Source: Flavobacterium fryxellicola (lineage in GTDB: Bacteria > Bacteroidota > Bacteroidia > Flavobacteriales > Flavobacteriaceae). From it: 64,000 nt of DNA. Positions 20,016-28,560 of this stretch are shown here, piece after piece. Both the position numbers and the translations under genes were made by a program. The first letter of the stretch is position 1, and the number at the start of each line of letters is the position of its first letter. A model generated the notes under the pieces. The model was not told the DNA's origin. It did no database searches and worked only from the letters and a program-made list of their open reading frames with translations. The stretch covers positions 310,001 to 374,000 of the forward strand of contig NZ_FRDK01000001.1 in the NCBI RefSeq assembly GCF_900143245.1, written 5' to 3'.

Positions 20016-20366
20016 ATGCAAATTCAAGTTTTAAAATCAAAGATTCACCGAGTTAAAGTAACAGGTGCCGATTTAAATTATATCGGATCCATCACTATTG
20101 ACGAATCATTACTAGATGCCTCAAATATTATTGAAGGCGAAAAAGTCTCCATTGTAAACATCAATAACGGGGAACGTTTTGAAACCTATGCCATTAAAGG
20201 CGAAAAAAATTCTGGGACCATTACACTCAACGGTCCTGCAGCAAGAAAGGTTCAAAAAGACGATATCATCATCATCATTTCCTACGCAACCTTAGATTTT
20301 GAAGAAGCTAAAACCTTTAAACCATGGGTGATTTTTCCAAATGAAAACGACAATTCGTTGACATAA
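20016..20366 (+). CDS. panD: Aspartate 1-decarboxylase proenzyme
   Basis: 116 residues. PanD decarboxylates aspartate to beta-alanine using a pyruvoyl group formed by self-cleavage between Gly24 and Ser25, and NYIGSITID places both exactly there. Also present are [12 protein letters not shown] at the start and [13 protein letters not shown] later, both family signatures. A TACTTTTG sequence at 20004-20011, just ahead of the start, could be a secondary -7 element, although the gene is most likely read with panC. Confidence 0.96.
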   Translation: MQIQVLKSKIHRVKVTGADLNYIGSITIDESLLDASNIIEGEKVSIVNINNGERFETYAIKGEKNSGTITLNGPAARKVQKDDIIIIISYATLDFEEAKTFKPWVIFPNENDNSLT

Positions 20367-20396
20367 TTTCCACACAAATAAAACCAAATCTATTTT

Positions 20397-20449
20397 TTTG
20401 CCACTAATGCTCTGATTTTTCATTTCAAAATCAGAGCATTAGTGGCAAA
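20397..20449. terminator. Strong terminator after panCD
   Basis: Perfect 23-base-pair inverted repeat (20397-20419 with 20427-20449) around a 7-base loop, core CCACTAATGCTCTGATTTT, followed by seven T. T/A runs on both sides make it potentially bidirectional. Confidence 0.88.
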
Positions 20450-20589
20450 TTTTTTAAACGCTGGTTCAGCCCTTGAAATTGAACCACTATATTAACATTT
20501 ACTGGTGCTCATTTTCAATTAAAAGTAATAATGTTTATATTGCTAGCTCTTATTTAGAGCATTCTATAGATTCTAAAACAAACCAAATC

Positions 20590-21738
20590 ATGAAAAAACT
20601 AATACTTATATTACTCTTTTCTATTTCTGCATTTTCACAAAAAACCGCAATGGCTTTCGATTCTGAAGTGCTTGGTGAAAGCAGGGAAATCATCATTGGT
20701 CTACCGCCCTCTTTTGCTAAAAACCCAAATAAAAAATACCCTATTCTTATTTTACTGGATGGCGATTATCTGTTTGATCCATTCTACGGAACCTTAAATT
20801 ACGGAGCCTACTGGGATGATTTACCAGAAACGATTGTCGTAGGCATTAGCCAAAATAAAAATAACGAACGATTTGACGACAGTACTTATGATGAAGCAGA
20901 CGGTGTTCCGTCAGGAAAAGGGGCGAAATTTTTTGAGTTTATCGGCACTGAATTACTTCCCTACATTGAAAAAAAATACCCTGTAGCTCCTTTTCGAATG
21001 ATTGCTGGCCATGATATTACTGCCGGTTTTTTAAACTTTTTTCTCTACAAAGACAATCCCATTTTTAATGCCTATATCTCTTTAAGTCCAGAACTAGCTC
21101 CAGATATGGAAAACCGCATTCCTGAGCAACTATCAAAACTGAAACAACCCATTTATTATTACCAGTCTAATGGCGATGGAGACATAAAAAAACTACAAGC
21201 CGCTATCAATAAATTAGACACTAATATAAAACAGGTTACCAATCCGTTACTGAATTATAAGTTTGATAATTTCAAAGGCGCATCTCATTATTCACTGGTT
21301 TTGTATTCGATTCCAAATGCTTTGTACCAATTTTTCGACACGTACAAACCCATTTCTTCTACTGAATATTCGCAAAAAATTGCCGTCCTTCAGTCTGGTT
21401 ATGTGGATTACTTAACTAACAAATATGATGTGTTATCCAAAAATTTAGGTTTGAAAATAGCCATTCGCGTCAATGATTTCAAAGCGATTGAAGCGGCCAT
21501 TCTAAAAAACAAAGCATACGCTGAATTGGAAAAATTAGCAGAAATTGCCAACAAAAACTATCCCAAGTCAATGCTTGCCGACTATGAATTGGGTTTGATG
21601 TATGAAAAAATGGGCGATCCAAAAAAAGCAGCAAAACGCTATCAAAGTGCTTCCCAATTAGAAGAAATTGGCGACCTTAGCAAAGATAGTATGATGGAAA
21701 AATACGATGATATGATCAGTCAAACACCACAAAAATAA
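20590..21738 (+). CDS. Esterase-like alpha/beta hydrolase with C-terminal TPR, nucleophile position altered
   Basis: 382 residues from the ATG at 20590, which gives a signal peptide (MKKLILILLFSISAFSQ); the frame extends 39 codons upstream but without signal logic. The body resembles the esterase D/enterochelin-esterase family: YPILILLDGDYLFDP and ISLSPELAP. The nucleophile elbow, normally GxSxG, reads AGHDITAG, with Asp142 where Ser is expected; a candidate His remains in GASHYSLV. C-terminal residues about 330-370 form a TPR-like repeat (ADYELGLMYEKMGDPKKAAKRYQSA). It may therefore be a non-catalytic or altered periplasmic protein. Its stop overlaps the radA start (TAATG). Confidence 0.8.
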   Translation: MKKLILILLFSISAFSQKTAMAFDSEVLGESREIIIGLPPSFAKNPNKKYPILILLDGDYLFDPFYGTLNYGAYWDDLPETIVVGISQNKNNERFDDSTYDEADGVPSGKGAKFFEFIGTELLPYIEKKYPVAPFRMIAGHDITAGFLNFFLYKDNPIFNAYISLSPELAPDMENRIPEQLSKLKQPIYYYQSNGDGDIKKLQAAINKLDTNIKQVTNPLLNYKFDNFKGASHYSLVLYSIPNALYQFFDTYKPISSTEYSQKIAVLQSGYVDYLTNKYDVLSKNLGLKIAIRVNDFKAIEAAILKNKAYAELEKLAEIANKNYPKSMLADYELGLMYEKMGDPKKAAKRYQSASQLEEIGDLSKDSMMEKYDDMISQTPQK

Positions 21739-23099
21739 TGACAAAAGTAAAAACTACTTTTTTTTGCCAAAACTGCGGAGCACAATACGCCAAATGGCAA
21801 GGGCAATGCAATTCTTGTAAAGAATGGAATACAATTGCAGAGGAAATTATCCAAAAACAAGAAAAAACAGCATGGAAAAGTGAGACTTCAACTAGCAGTA
21901 AAGCACCAAAACCTTTACGAATAAACGAAATTGATTCCGCTCAAGAAATCCGAATGGATACTACTGACGCTGAACTTAATCGTGTGCTGGGTGGTGGAAT
22001 AGTTCCGGGTTCCTTGATCCTTTTGGGTGGTGAACCTGGCATTGGAAAAAGTACCCTTTTGCTTCAGATTTCTTTAAAGCTGCCTTATAAAACATTGTAT
22101 GTTTCTGGTGAAGAGAGTCAGAAACAGATAAAAATGCGTGCCGAAAGAATTACGCCCAGCGGTGACAATTGCTATATTCTGACGGAAACCAAAACACAAA
22201 ACATCTTCAAACAAATTGAAGCCATACAACCGGAAATTGTCATTATCGATTCCATCCAAACCTTGCATACGGATTATATTGAATCCACTCCTGGAAGCAT
22301 TTCTCAAATCCGTGAAACGACGGCTGAACTGATCAAATTTGCCAAAGAAACCAATATTCCTGTAATTTTGATTGGTCATATTACCAAAGATGGAAATATT
22401 GCTGGTCCAAAAATATTGGAACACATGGTCGATACCGTTTTACAATTTGAAGGCGATAGAAATCACGTGTACCGCATTTTACGATCGTTGAAAAATCGAT
22501 TCGGTTCTACTGCCGAAATTGGTATTTATGAAATGCTAGGCAATGGATTGCGCGAAGTTTCGAATCCATCCGAAATATTGATTTCGCATAAAAATGAGGA
22601 ATTATCCGGAACCGCGATTGCCTCCACATTAGAAGGCATGCGACCGTTGATGATTGAAATTCAAGCCTTAGTAAGCACTGCAGTTTACGGAACACCGCAA
22701 CGCAGCACCACAGGTTACAATGCCAAACGGCTGAACATGATTCTAGCAGTTTTAGAGAAAAGAGCTGGCTTTAGGCTTGGCGCCAAAGATGTATTCCTGA
22801 ATATAACGGGAGGAATTTCAGTAGACGATCCTGCAATAGATTTAGCTGTTGTTGCCGCTATTTTATCCTCTAATGAAGATATTGCCGTAAATAAAGACTT
22901 TTGCTTTGCAGGTGAGGTCGGACTTTCTGGTGAAATCCGTCCCGTAAATCGTGTAGACCAACGCATACAAGAAGCAGAAAAACTAGGTTTTTCAACCATT
23001 TTTGTATCCAAATACAATAAAATCGCCTTGAAAAACACCGGAATAAAAATCCGATTGGTTGCCAAAATTGAAGATGTGGCGAGTGAGTTGTTTGGATAA
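21738..23099 (+). CDS. radA: DNA repair protein RadA
   Basis: 453 residues. RadA is a RecA-like branch-migration helicase acting in recombination. The N-terminal C4 zinc finger is FFCQNCGAQYAKWQGQCNSC, Walker A is GGEPGIGKST, the RadA-specific KNRFG motif is in RSLKNRFGST, and the C-terminal Lon-like domain includes the YNAKRLNMILAVLEKR region and FAGEVGLSGEIRPV. The start codon overlaps the previous stop, indicating translational coupling. Confidence 0.97.
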   Translation: MTKVKTTFFCQNCGAQYAKWQGQCNSCKEWNTIAEEIIQKQEKTAWKSETSTSSKAPKPLRINEIDSAQEIRMDTTDAELNRVLGGGIVPGSLILLGGEPGIGKSTLLLQISLKLPYKTLYVSGEESQKQIKMRAERITPSGDNCYILTETKTQNIFKQIEAIQPEIVIIDSIQTLHTDYIESTPGSISQIRETTAELIKFAKETNIPVILIGHITKDGNIAGPKILEHMVDTVLQFEGDRNHVYRILRSLKNRFGSTAEIGIYEMLGNGLREVSNPSEILISHKNEELSGTAIASTLEGMRPLMIEIQALVSTAVYGTPQRSTTGYNAKRLNMILAVLEKRAGFRLGAKDVFLNITGGISVDDPAIDLAVVAAILSSNEDIAVNKDFCFAGEVGLSGEIRPVNRVDQRIQEAEKLGFSTIFVSKYNKIALKNTGIKIRLVAKIEDVASELFG

Positions 23100-23436
23100 T
23101 TTTAAAAACCATATAAAACTAAACACCCTCATTTTAGTTATTAACGACCTTCTTTACTATTTACAATAAATACTCTAAATCATGAAAAGGGCTTATTTTT
23201 TTTTGTAACTTTATGTCTTACAATACATTAAGATGCAAAAATGAAGCATTTACACCATCCTATGAATCCTTTATCCGAACACTTCGGTAAAGTGCTAAGT
23301 CTAGAAATAAGTAGAGTCATAGCCCGCTCCTTTCTCAAAAAAATAAAGCAGACCAAGTTCTACTCAAATCACTGTGCCTGATTCTTTTGCATTAAAATAG
23401 TAAAAAACAATCTACTTTAACTTAAAAATCAAAGAC
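23100..23436. other. Intergenic region with possible small ORF
   Basis: Contains the 46-codon frame at 23241-23381, a hairpin CTTTATCCGAA/TTCGGTAAAG near 23268-23292, and an imperfect -7 element (TAACTTTA) near 23205. Otherwise AT-rich without clear features. Confidence 0.4.
23241..23381 (+). CDS. Possible small protein, 46 residues
   Basis: ATG-initiated frame starting MKHLHHPMNPLSEHFGKVLS and ending in TGA. Rich in His, Lys and Ser. I recognise no family. The base composition is less AT-rich than the flanking spacer, which is weak support for coding. It may instead be part of a structured leader for the following gene. Confidence 0.2.
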   Translation: MKHLHHPMNPLSEHFGKVLSLEISRVIARSFLKKIKQTKFYSNHCA

Positions 23437-23871
23437 ATGAAAAGACAAACTGGCATTTGGATCGATTCTTCAAAAGCGATAATTGTTGTTCTTGATGGTG
23501 ATACAGAACAAATTACTGAAATAGATTCTGAGGTTGAAAATAACGATTATCATAATAAAGAAGGCAATAAAGGGACGTTCTCTGGAGCTCATCATGGCAA
23601 TAGTGACAAAAAATTTGAAGAAAGAAAAAAACAAGAGTTGGATTATTTTATAAAATCAGTCCTTTCGTACGTTAAAAAATCAGATGAACTTATTGTCTTT
23701 GGTCCAGCACAAACCAAAATTAAACTGGAACATAAATTATTATCAGAACATTTAATAGAACCTGGAAAACTAAAAGCAGTCGAACCAGCAGATAAAATGA
23801 CGTTAAACCAAATTGTAGAAAAAGTGAGACGCTATTATAATCCTTCCCAATTTAAAGCACCAAAGCCCTAA
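23437..23871 (+). CDS. Conserved hypothetical protein, possibly host-attachment/eRF1-like fold
   Basis: 144 residues, no signal peptide or membrane segment. The N-terminus MKRQTGIWIDSSKAIIVVLDG, the central KKFEERKKQELDYFIKSVLSYV and the later ELIVFGPAQTKIKLEHKL resemble the layout of small proteins related to the 'host attachment' (eRF1 domain 1-like) fold, which have an exposed beta-hairpin start and a VFGPAxxK element. Function unknown. It stands alone behind a 337-base spacer and ends in a terminator at 23907-23935. Confidence 0.7.
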   Translation: MKRQTGIWIDSSKAIIVVLDGDTEQITEIDSEVENNDYHNKEGNKGTFSGAHHGNSDKKFEERKKQELDYFIKSVLSYVKKSDELIVFGPAQTKIKLEHKLLSEHLIEPGKLKAVEPADKMTLNQIVEKVRRYYNPSQFKAPKP

Positions 23872-23906
23872 CACGTTAGAATTCTCGTCACCGCAAAATA
23901 ATCCAG

Positions 23907-23935
23907 AAACTACAACGCCTTCTCCGTTGTAGTTT
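23907..23935 (+). terminator. Terminator
   Basis: AAACTACAACG / CGTTGTAGTTT perfect 11-base stem with a 7-base loop followed by TTTCTTATTT, 36 bases after the stop of the 144-residue gene. Confidence 0.8.
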
Positions 23936-24065
23936 TCTTATTTAACACCATCAATTTTAAACCAAAATATTAAAGAAACCTATAAAAATCTTTCCTTTAG
24001 TATTATTTCCTTTTCTTTATGGCCAGCATGCCAAGCATTGTATTTTATACTTAACTAAATTGTTT

Positions 24066-26033
24066 ATGAAAACTGGAAAACAAAAATTACTTATCGCATC
24101 AAAAGTACTTTTTGTATTGTTTGTCGCTTTAGTTATTGCTTTTTATATATTTCGAGATGCCGTATTACAGCAAACAATAGCCAAAGTTTCCAATGAAATG
24201 CAAGTCGAGTACAATAGCTCTTTTACCATAAAAAAAGCTTCCTTTAATGGACTATCAGGACTGAATCTTTCAGAGATTATACTAGTTCCTAAAAATGCAG
24301 ATACCCTTTTTAAAATACAAAAACTAAGAACTAGTGTCAATTTATGGCATCTCCTAACCGGCGATGTGCAACTGGGAACTTTGGAAGTCCAAAATGGATT
24401 TGTTCAGTTGGTAAAAAAAGGCAAAGTGAGAAATTTTGATGCTTTTCTAAAAAAAGACAATCAAACAGAACTGCGGGACGAAAAAAGAGATTACGCCCAA
24501 TTCGCCTACAGAATCATTTCAAAAGCACTAAATCTTATCCCTACTGATATGATTTTAGGTAATCTGTCTTTTAGACTCGATGATAATGGGAAAAAAGCAA
24601 CTATCAATTTCCAAAAACTGCGGCTGATTAACAAGCAACTCGAAACTTCGATACAAGTTCAAACCAATACCGTTTCACAACAATGGAAAATAAAAGGATT
24701 TGCAGATCCACGAAGTAAAAAAGCAGATATCCGACTTGTGAATATCGATACTGGAGCAATCAAAATACCCTATTTAGACGAGCGTTTCAACTTAAAATCC
24801 AGCTTTGATTCCATCCGGTTGAGCATTCAAAATATTGAAAGAGATGGTGATGAATTGCATATTGATGGGTTTATGGCTATTGCCAATTTAAAACTCAACC
24901 ACCCAAAAATTGCTAGTAAAGATGTCGTTCTCAAAAACGCAAAATTTGATTACCGTTTCCTACTAGGCTCTGATTTCATTTCTATCGACAGTAGCTCGAC
25001 TGTTCTGTTGAATAAAATAAAATTTCATCCTTATGCCGCATACGAAACCGGAGAAGACACCATTTATAAGCTCAAAATAAACCTCCCAAAAATGAAAGCG
25101 CAAGATTTTATCATTTCGCTTCCTGATGGTTTGTTTACGCATTTTCAGGGGATGGAAGCGACGGGCACTTTTGATTACAAATTAAATTTTGCTTTCAACC
25201 AAAACAGACCCAATCAGCTGGTTTTTAAAAGTAATTTGAAAAAAGAAAACCTGAAAATAACGAAATACGGTGCAGCCAATCTCAATAAACTCAGCGGTGA
25301 ATTTATGTATCGGGCACTTATAAAAAGTGTATTGCAGCGCGCCGTTTTAGTGGGTGCAGCCAATCCAAATTATACGCCACTAGAACAGATTTCACCCTAT
25401 TTGAGAAAGTCGGTTTTGACCACAGAAGACCCTTCCTTCTTTTCGCACCGTGGTTTTATCACCGAAGCATTTAAACAATCCATAGTCAAAAACATAAGAA
25501 CCAAAAAGTTTTCCCGCGGTGCTAGCACAATCAGCATGCAATTAGTAAAAAATGCATTCCTGAGTCGGGAGAAAACGGTTTCTCGTAAACTAGAAGAAAT
25601 TTTATTGGTTTACATTTTGGAAAACAACCGAATTGTGAGTAAGGAACGGATGCTCGAAGTATATTTTAATATTATCGAATGGGGTCCAAACGTTTATGGA
25701 ATTGGCGAAGCAAGCCGGTTTTATTTCCAAAAAACACCTTCGGAATTATCGTTGAACGAATGTTTGTATCTCGCCCGCATTATTCCAAGTCCCAAGAAAT
25801 TCATGTATCAGTTCAACGATCAAGGGATGTTGAAAGACTTTGCGATAAAACAAGAATCGTTCTTGACCAGCATAATGTTTCGAAGAGGACTTTTGACGCC
25901 TGAAGATACTATTTACAAGTCGTTACCCATATTAATTTCAGGACCTGCAAAATCTTTTATCAAATTCAAAATACAAGATTCAACACTAATAAAAGTAGAT
26001 TCTTTAGCTAATGATGATGAGTTTGATCTTTAA
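24066..26033 (+). CDS. GT51 peptidoglycan transglycosylase domain protein with AsmA-like N-terminal region
   Basis: 655 residues from ATG 24066 (a TTG two codons upstream is also possible). A transmembrane helix at residues 8-28 is followed by about 400 beta-rich residues resembling AsmA-type envelope proteins. The C-terminal GT51 module has the catalytic Glu454 in TTEDPSFFSHRGF, GASTISMQLVKN at 485 onward, REKTVSRKLEEILL and MLEVYFNIIEWG. GT51 enzymes polymerise lipid II glycan strands. No penicillin-binding transpeptidase domain is present, so it is a monofunctional glycosyltransferase with an unusual N-terminal extension. It may act on peptidoglycan or be specialised; the sequence does not decide. 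Confidence 0.85.
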   Translation: MKTGKQKLLIASKVLFVLFVALVIAFYIFRDAVLQQTIAKVSNEMQVEYNSSFTIKKASFNGLSGLNLSEIILVPKNADTLFKIQKLRTSVNLWHLLTGDVQLGTLEVQNGFVQLVKKGKVRNFDAFLKKDNQTELRDEKRDYAQFAYRIISKALNLIPTDMILGNLSFRLDDNGKKATINFQKLRLINKQLETSIQVQTNTVSQQWKIKGFADPRSKKADIRLVNIDTGAIKIPYLDERFNLKSSFDSIRLSIQNIERDGDELHIDGFMAIANLKLNHPKIASKDVVLKNAKFDYRFLLGSDFISIDSSSTVLLNKIKFHPYAAYETGEDTIYKLKINLPKMKAQDFIISLPDGLFTHFQGMEATGTFDYKLNFAFNQNRPNQLVFKSNLKKENLKITKYGAANLNKLSGEFMYRALIKSVLQRAVLVGAANPNYTPLEQISPYLRKSVLTTEDPSFFSHRGFITEAFKQSIVKNIRTKKFSRGASTISMQLVKNAFLSREKTVSRKLEEILLVYILENNRIVSKERMLEVYFNIIEWGPNVYGIGEASRFYFQKTPSELSLNECLYLARIIPSPKKFMYQFNDQGMLKDFAIKQESFLTSIMFRRGLLTPEDTIYKSLPILISGPAKSFIKFKIQDSTLIKVDSLANDDEFDL

Positions 26034-26104
26034 CACACACTTTTAAATCACAAAGCTCACTAAGAAATCACCAAGTTCACAGGGTTTATATTTACTATTA
26101 TATC

Positions 26105-26161
26105 GTCATTCCGACAAGGGAGGAATCTCACCTAATGAGTTTCCTCCCTTGTCGGAATGAC
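26105..26161. repeat. Palindromic repeat (CATTCCGAC family), also a terminator
   Basis: Perfect 21-base-pair inverted repeat, 26105-26125 with 26141-26161, core ATTCCGACAAGGGAGGAA, and the 15-base loop itself holds CTCA/TGAG. A degenerate relative is found at 46786-46862. It sits between the convergent transglycosylase and aldo/keto reductase genes. Confidence 0.8.
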
Positions 26162-26179
26162 AAATAATGGTTTCTTACT

Positions 26180-27217
26180 TTACGGAGCGGGATCAGGAAT
26201 AACAGCCTGCACCTCATCAATCGCTTTTAGAATTTCTTCTGAAAGTGTTACTTGAATCGTGTCTATATTTTCTTTTAACTGTTCCAATGAGGTTGCACCA
26301 ATGATGGTACTGGTTACAAAAGGTTGTTGGGCTATAAATGCCAGTGACAATTCTGTCAGAGTCAGTCCGTTTTTTTTAGCGATTTCCTGATACAATCGGG
26401 TAGCCTCTGTACATTGCGCACTGTTGTATCTCGAATACTGTGGAAACAAAGTAAGTCTAGCATTTGGATGTACTTCGCCCGATAAAAACTTACCCGATAA
26501 AACGCCAAAAGCCATTGGTGAATAGGCCAATAACCCAACATTTTCTCTCAAGCAAATTTCAGCAGAACCATTTTCAAAAAGCCTATTCAATAACGAATAC
26601 GGATTTTGAATCGTTTTTACCCGTGGCAAATCATTGTATTTGCTTTCCTCCAGAAAACGCATGATTCCCCAAGGATTTTCATTTGAAAGACCAATGTGTT
26701 TTATTTTTCCTGCTTTGACAAAACCGTCCAATGTTTCTAATACATCATGAATATTATCTTCCCAAGTATCCTCCTGCACTTTAAAACCACGCTGTCCAAA
26801 ATAATTGGTTTTGCGCTCCGGCCAATGCAATTGATACACGTCTAGGTAATCCGTTTGTAGGCGTTGTAAACTTTGGTCTAATGCAAACTTGATGCTAGCT
26901 GGTGAAAAATCTAACTTGTCTCTCATGTAACCAAAATTAGGATTGGGTCCAGCAATTTTGGATGCCAAAACCACTTCTTCTCTTTTTCCTGATTTTTTGA
27001 ACCAAGTTCCAATAATTTTCTCAGTACTTCCGTACGTTTCCTGACGACCTGGAATCGAATACATCTCAGCAGTGTCAAAGAAATTGACTCCATTTTCTAA
27101 AGCATAATCCATTTGGGCATGACCCTCCGCTTCTGTGTTTTGCTGTCCAAAAGTCATGGTGCCTAAGCAAATCTTGCTGACTTTTAGAGCTGTATTGGGT
27201 AAAGTAGTATATTTCAT
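26180..27217 (-). CDS. NADP(H)-dependent aldo/keto reductase (Tas-like)
   Basis: 345 residues, TIM-barrel. Closest in layout to E. coli Tas: MKYTTLPNTALKVSKICLGTMTFG, NFFDTAEMYS (catalytic Asp and Tyr), VVLASKIAG (Lys) and VYQLHWPER (His). The NADPH-binding end includes STIIGATSLEQLKENI. The physiological substrate is unknown; these enzymes reduce aldehydes. A TATCTTTG -7 element is visible on the minus strand at 27254-27247, 30 bases ahead of the ATG. Confidence 0.92.
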   Translation of the reverse strand: MKYTTLPNTALKVSKICLGTMTFGQQNTEAEGHAQMDYALENGVNFFDTAEMYSIPGRQETYGSTEKIIGTWFKKSGKREEVVLASKIAGPNPNFGYMRDKLDFSPASIKFALDQSLQRLQTDYLDVYQLHWPERKTNYFGQRGFKVQEDTWEDNIHDVLETLDGFVKAGKIKHIGLSNENPWGIMRFLEESKYNDLPRVKTIQNPYSLLNRLFENGSAEICLRENVGLLAYSPMAFGVLSGKFLSGEVHPNARLTLFPQYSRYNSAQCTEATRLYQEIAKKNGLTLTELSLAFIAQQPFVTSTIIGATSLEQLKENIDTIQVTLSEEILKAIDEVQAVIPDPAP

Positions 27218-27338
27218 GTATGGGAAGTTGTATTTTATTTTGAACGCAAAGATAAATTTTTTTGTTATTTAGCTTGTCACTTAATAGAAAATTGAGAAAC
27301 GTTTATTTAAGACTAAATCGGATATTTAAAAAGATAAA

Positions 27339-27397
27339 ACCGCTAATTCGCTAAGTAAAAATCTCCAGTCAATAGATAAAATTAGCGAATTTGCGGT
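27339..27397. repeat. Inverted repeat ACCGC-AATTCGCTAA
   Basis: ACCGCTAATTCGCTAA (27339-27354) pairs with TTAGCGAATTTGCGGT (27382-27397) with one mismatch. It belongs to the family of degenerate 'cgcta/cacaaag' intergenic repeats scattered through this window. Confidence 0.6.
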
Positions 27398-27411
27398 AAA
27401 AAATTTATTGT

Positions 27412-27446
27412 AACAAAAAGGTCCAAAGCATATCCTTTGAACCTTT
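27412..27446 (-). terminator. Terminator of the OmpA-type lipoprotein gene
   Basis: AAAGGTCCAAAG / CTTTGAACCTTT hairpin (one mismatch) with an A run at its left edge, that is a T run on the minus strand, 15 bases beyond the stop. Confidence 0.78.
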
Positions 27447-27460
27447 CCTTCTTTTAATCC

Positions 27461-28402
27461 TTAATTGATGTCCTTTAGCATTTCGGCAATTTCATCTAAT
27501 CTTGGTGTTAGAATTATTTCGATTCTACGGTTTTTAGCTTTTCCATCCGCTGTTGAATTGCTTGCTAATGGTGAAAATTCTCCTCTTCCCGCAGCGGTTA
27601 GACTCTGTTTATTAATTTTCTTGTTTTCACTCAAAATCGCAACTATTGCTGTGGCTCTTTTTGTGGATAAATCCCAGTTGTCAGCAATAGGTCCTGCTGC
27701 CGTAAAAGCATCATCATCCGTATGACCTTCAATTAGTACGGATATATCAGGATTATCGCCCAGAACTTTACCAACTTCAATTACTGCTTTTTTCCCTTCG
27801 GCACCAACGGCCCAACTTCCCGAATTGAATAGTAGTTTGTTCTCCATAGAAACATATACTTTCCCGTTTTTTTGCTCGACTGTCAATCCTTTTCCTTCAA
27901 AACTATTCAAGGCGTTTGACAAGGTCTCTTTTAATTTTTTCATGCTGGCTTCTTTGGCAGCAATCAGATCTTCCAATTCCTGCAAACGCTGTGCACTTTT
28001 GCTCAAGCGCTCTTGTTCTAGTGCCAATGCTTTTCCTTTTTCGTCCAATTGCTCTAGCAAATCACGATTTTTTTTCATGTTGCTTTGAAGTGCATCACCA
28101 CTGTTTTTTTCTAAAGCCACATACGAATCTTGCAGGACTTTGAACTTGTTTTGAGCCGCAGCGTACTCTGCTTTCAACTTATCTAGTTCTGATTTAGACC
28201 TGCTTAAATTGGTTTTTAAGCCATCACGGTCTAATTCTAATTGGTTTTTAGATTTTAGCAAATCGGCATTTTCATCTGCTAAACCTCTATTTTCTTTTTT
28301 GGACTCCGCGTACTTACTTTCTAAATCGTTGTATATTTTTTTGGACACACAAGAGGTTGAAAGTGCTACGACTACTAATCCGATGGAAATTCTTTTAATC
28401 AT
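27461..28402 (-). CDS. OmpA-family lipoprotein with long coiled coil
   Basis: 313 residues from ATG 28402 (the frame runs further but the ATG yields the lipoprotein signal MIKRISIGLVVVALSTSC, Cys18). Residues about 22-170 are a heptad-rich coiled coil (ESKYAESKKENRGLADEN and onward). The C-terminal OmpA/Pal peptidoglycan-binding domain spans about 195-300 with VLIEGHTDDDAF, WDLSTKRATAIV and KNRRIEIILTP. It probably tethers the outer membrane to the cell wall. Followed downstream by its own terminator. Confidence 0.92.
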   Translation of the reverse strand: MIKRISIGLVVVALSTSCVSKKIYNDLESKYAESKKENRGLADENADLLKSKNQLELDRDGLKTNLSRSKSELDKLKAEYAAAQNKFKVLQDSYVALEKNSGDALQSNMKKNRDLLEQLDEKGKALALEQERLSKSAQRLQELEDLIAAKEASMKKLKETLSNALNSFEGKGLTVEQKNGKVYVSMENKLLFNSGSWAVGAEGKKAVIEVGKVLGDNPDISVLIEGHTDDDAFTAAGPIADNWDLSTKRATAIVAILSENKKINKQSLTAAGRGEFSPLASNSTADGKAKNRRIEIILTPRLDEIAEMLKDIN

Positions 28403-28469
28403 TCTTTTTGTATTTAAGTTGTTTCTACTCTTGTTTTGATGCACAAGTTCAAATTGTTTGGATATACCC

Positions 28470-28550
28470 TAGCCCCGATAAAAGTGAAAATCCTTTTTGT
28501 CAGCCTCTTCGGCAGACCAAAAGATTGTAAAGGTTAGCGGGAAATAGCTC
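28470..28550. repeat. Conserved palindromic element, possible structured RNA (Flavo-1-like)
   Basis: Shares with 46881-46957 the pattern AGCCC-GATA, ATCCTTTT, AAAGAT and AGCGGGAAATAGCT. The centre folds as CTTTT..GTC-A-GCC / GGC-A-GAC..AAAAG around TCTTC, and the outer CCC and AGC can pair with GGG and GCT. I recall this as a frequent flavobacterial intergenic sequence and suspect it is the Flavo-1 RNA motif, but I cannot confirm it without a covariance search. Confidence 0.5.
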
Positions 28551-28560
28551 CAAAAAAAAT

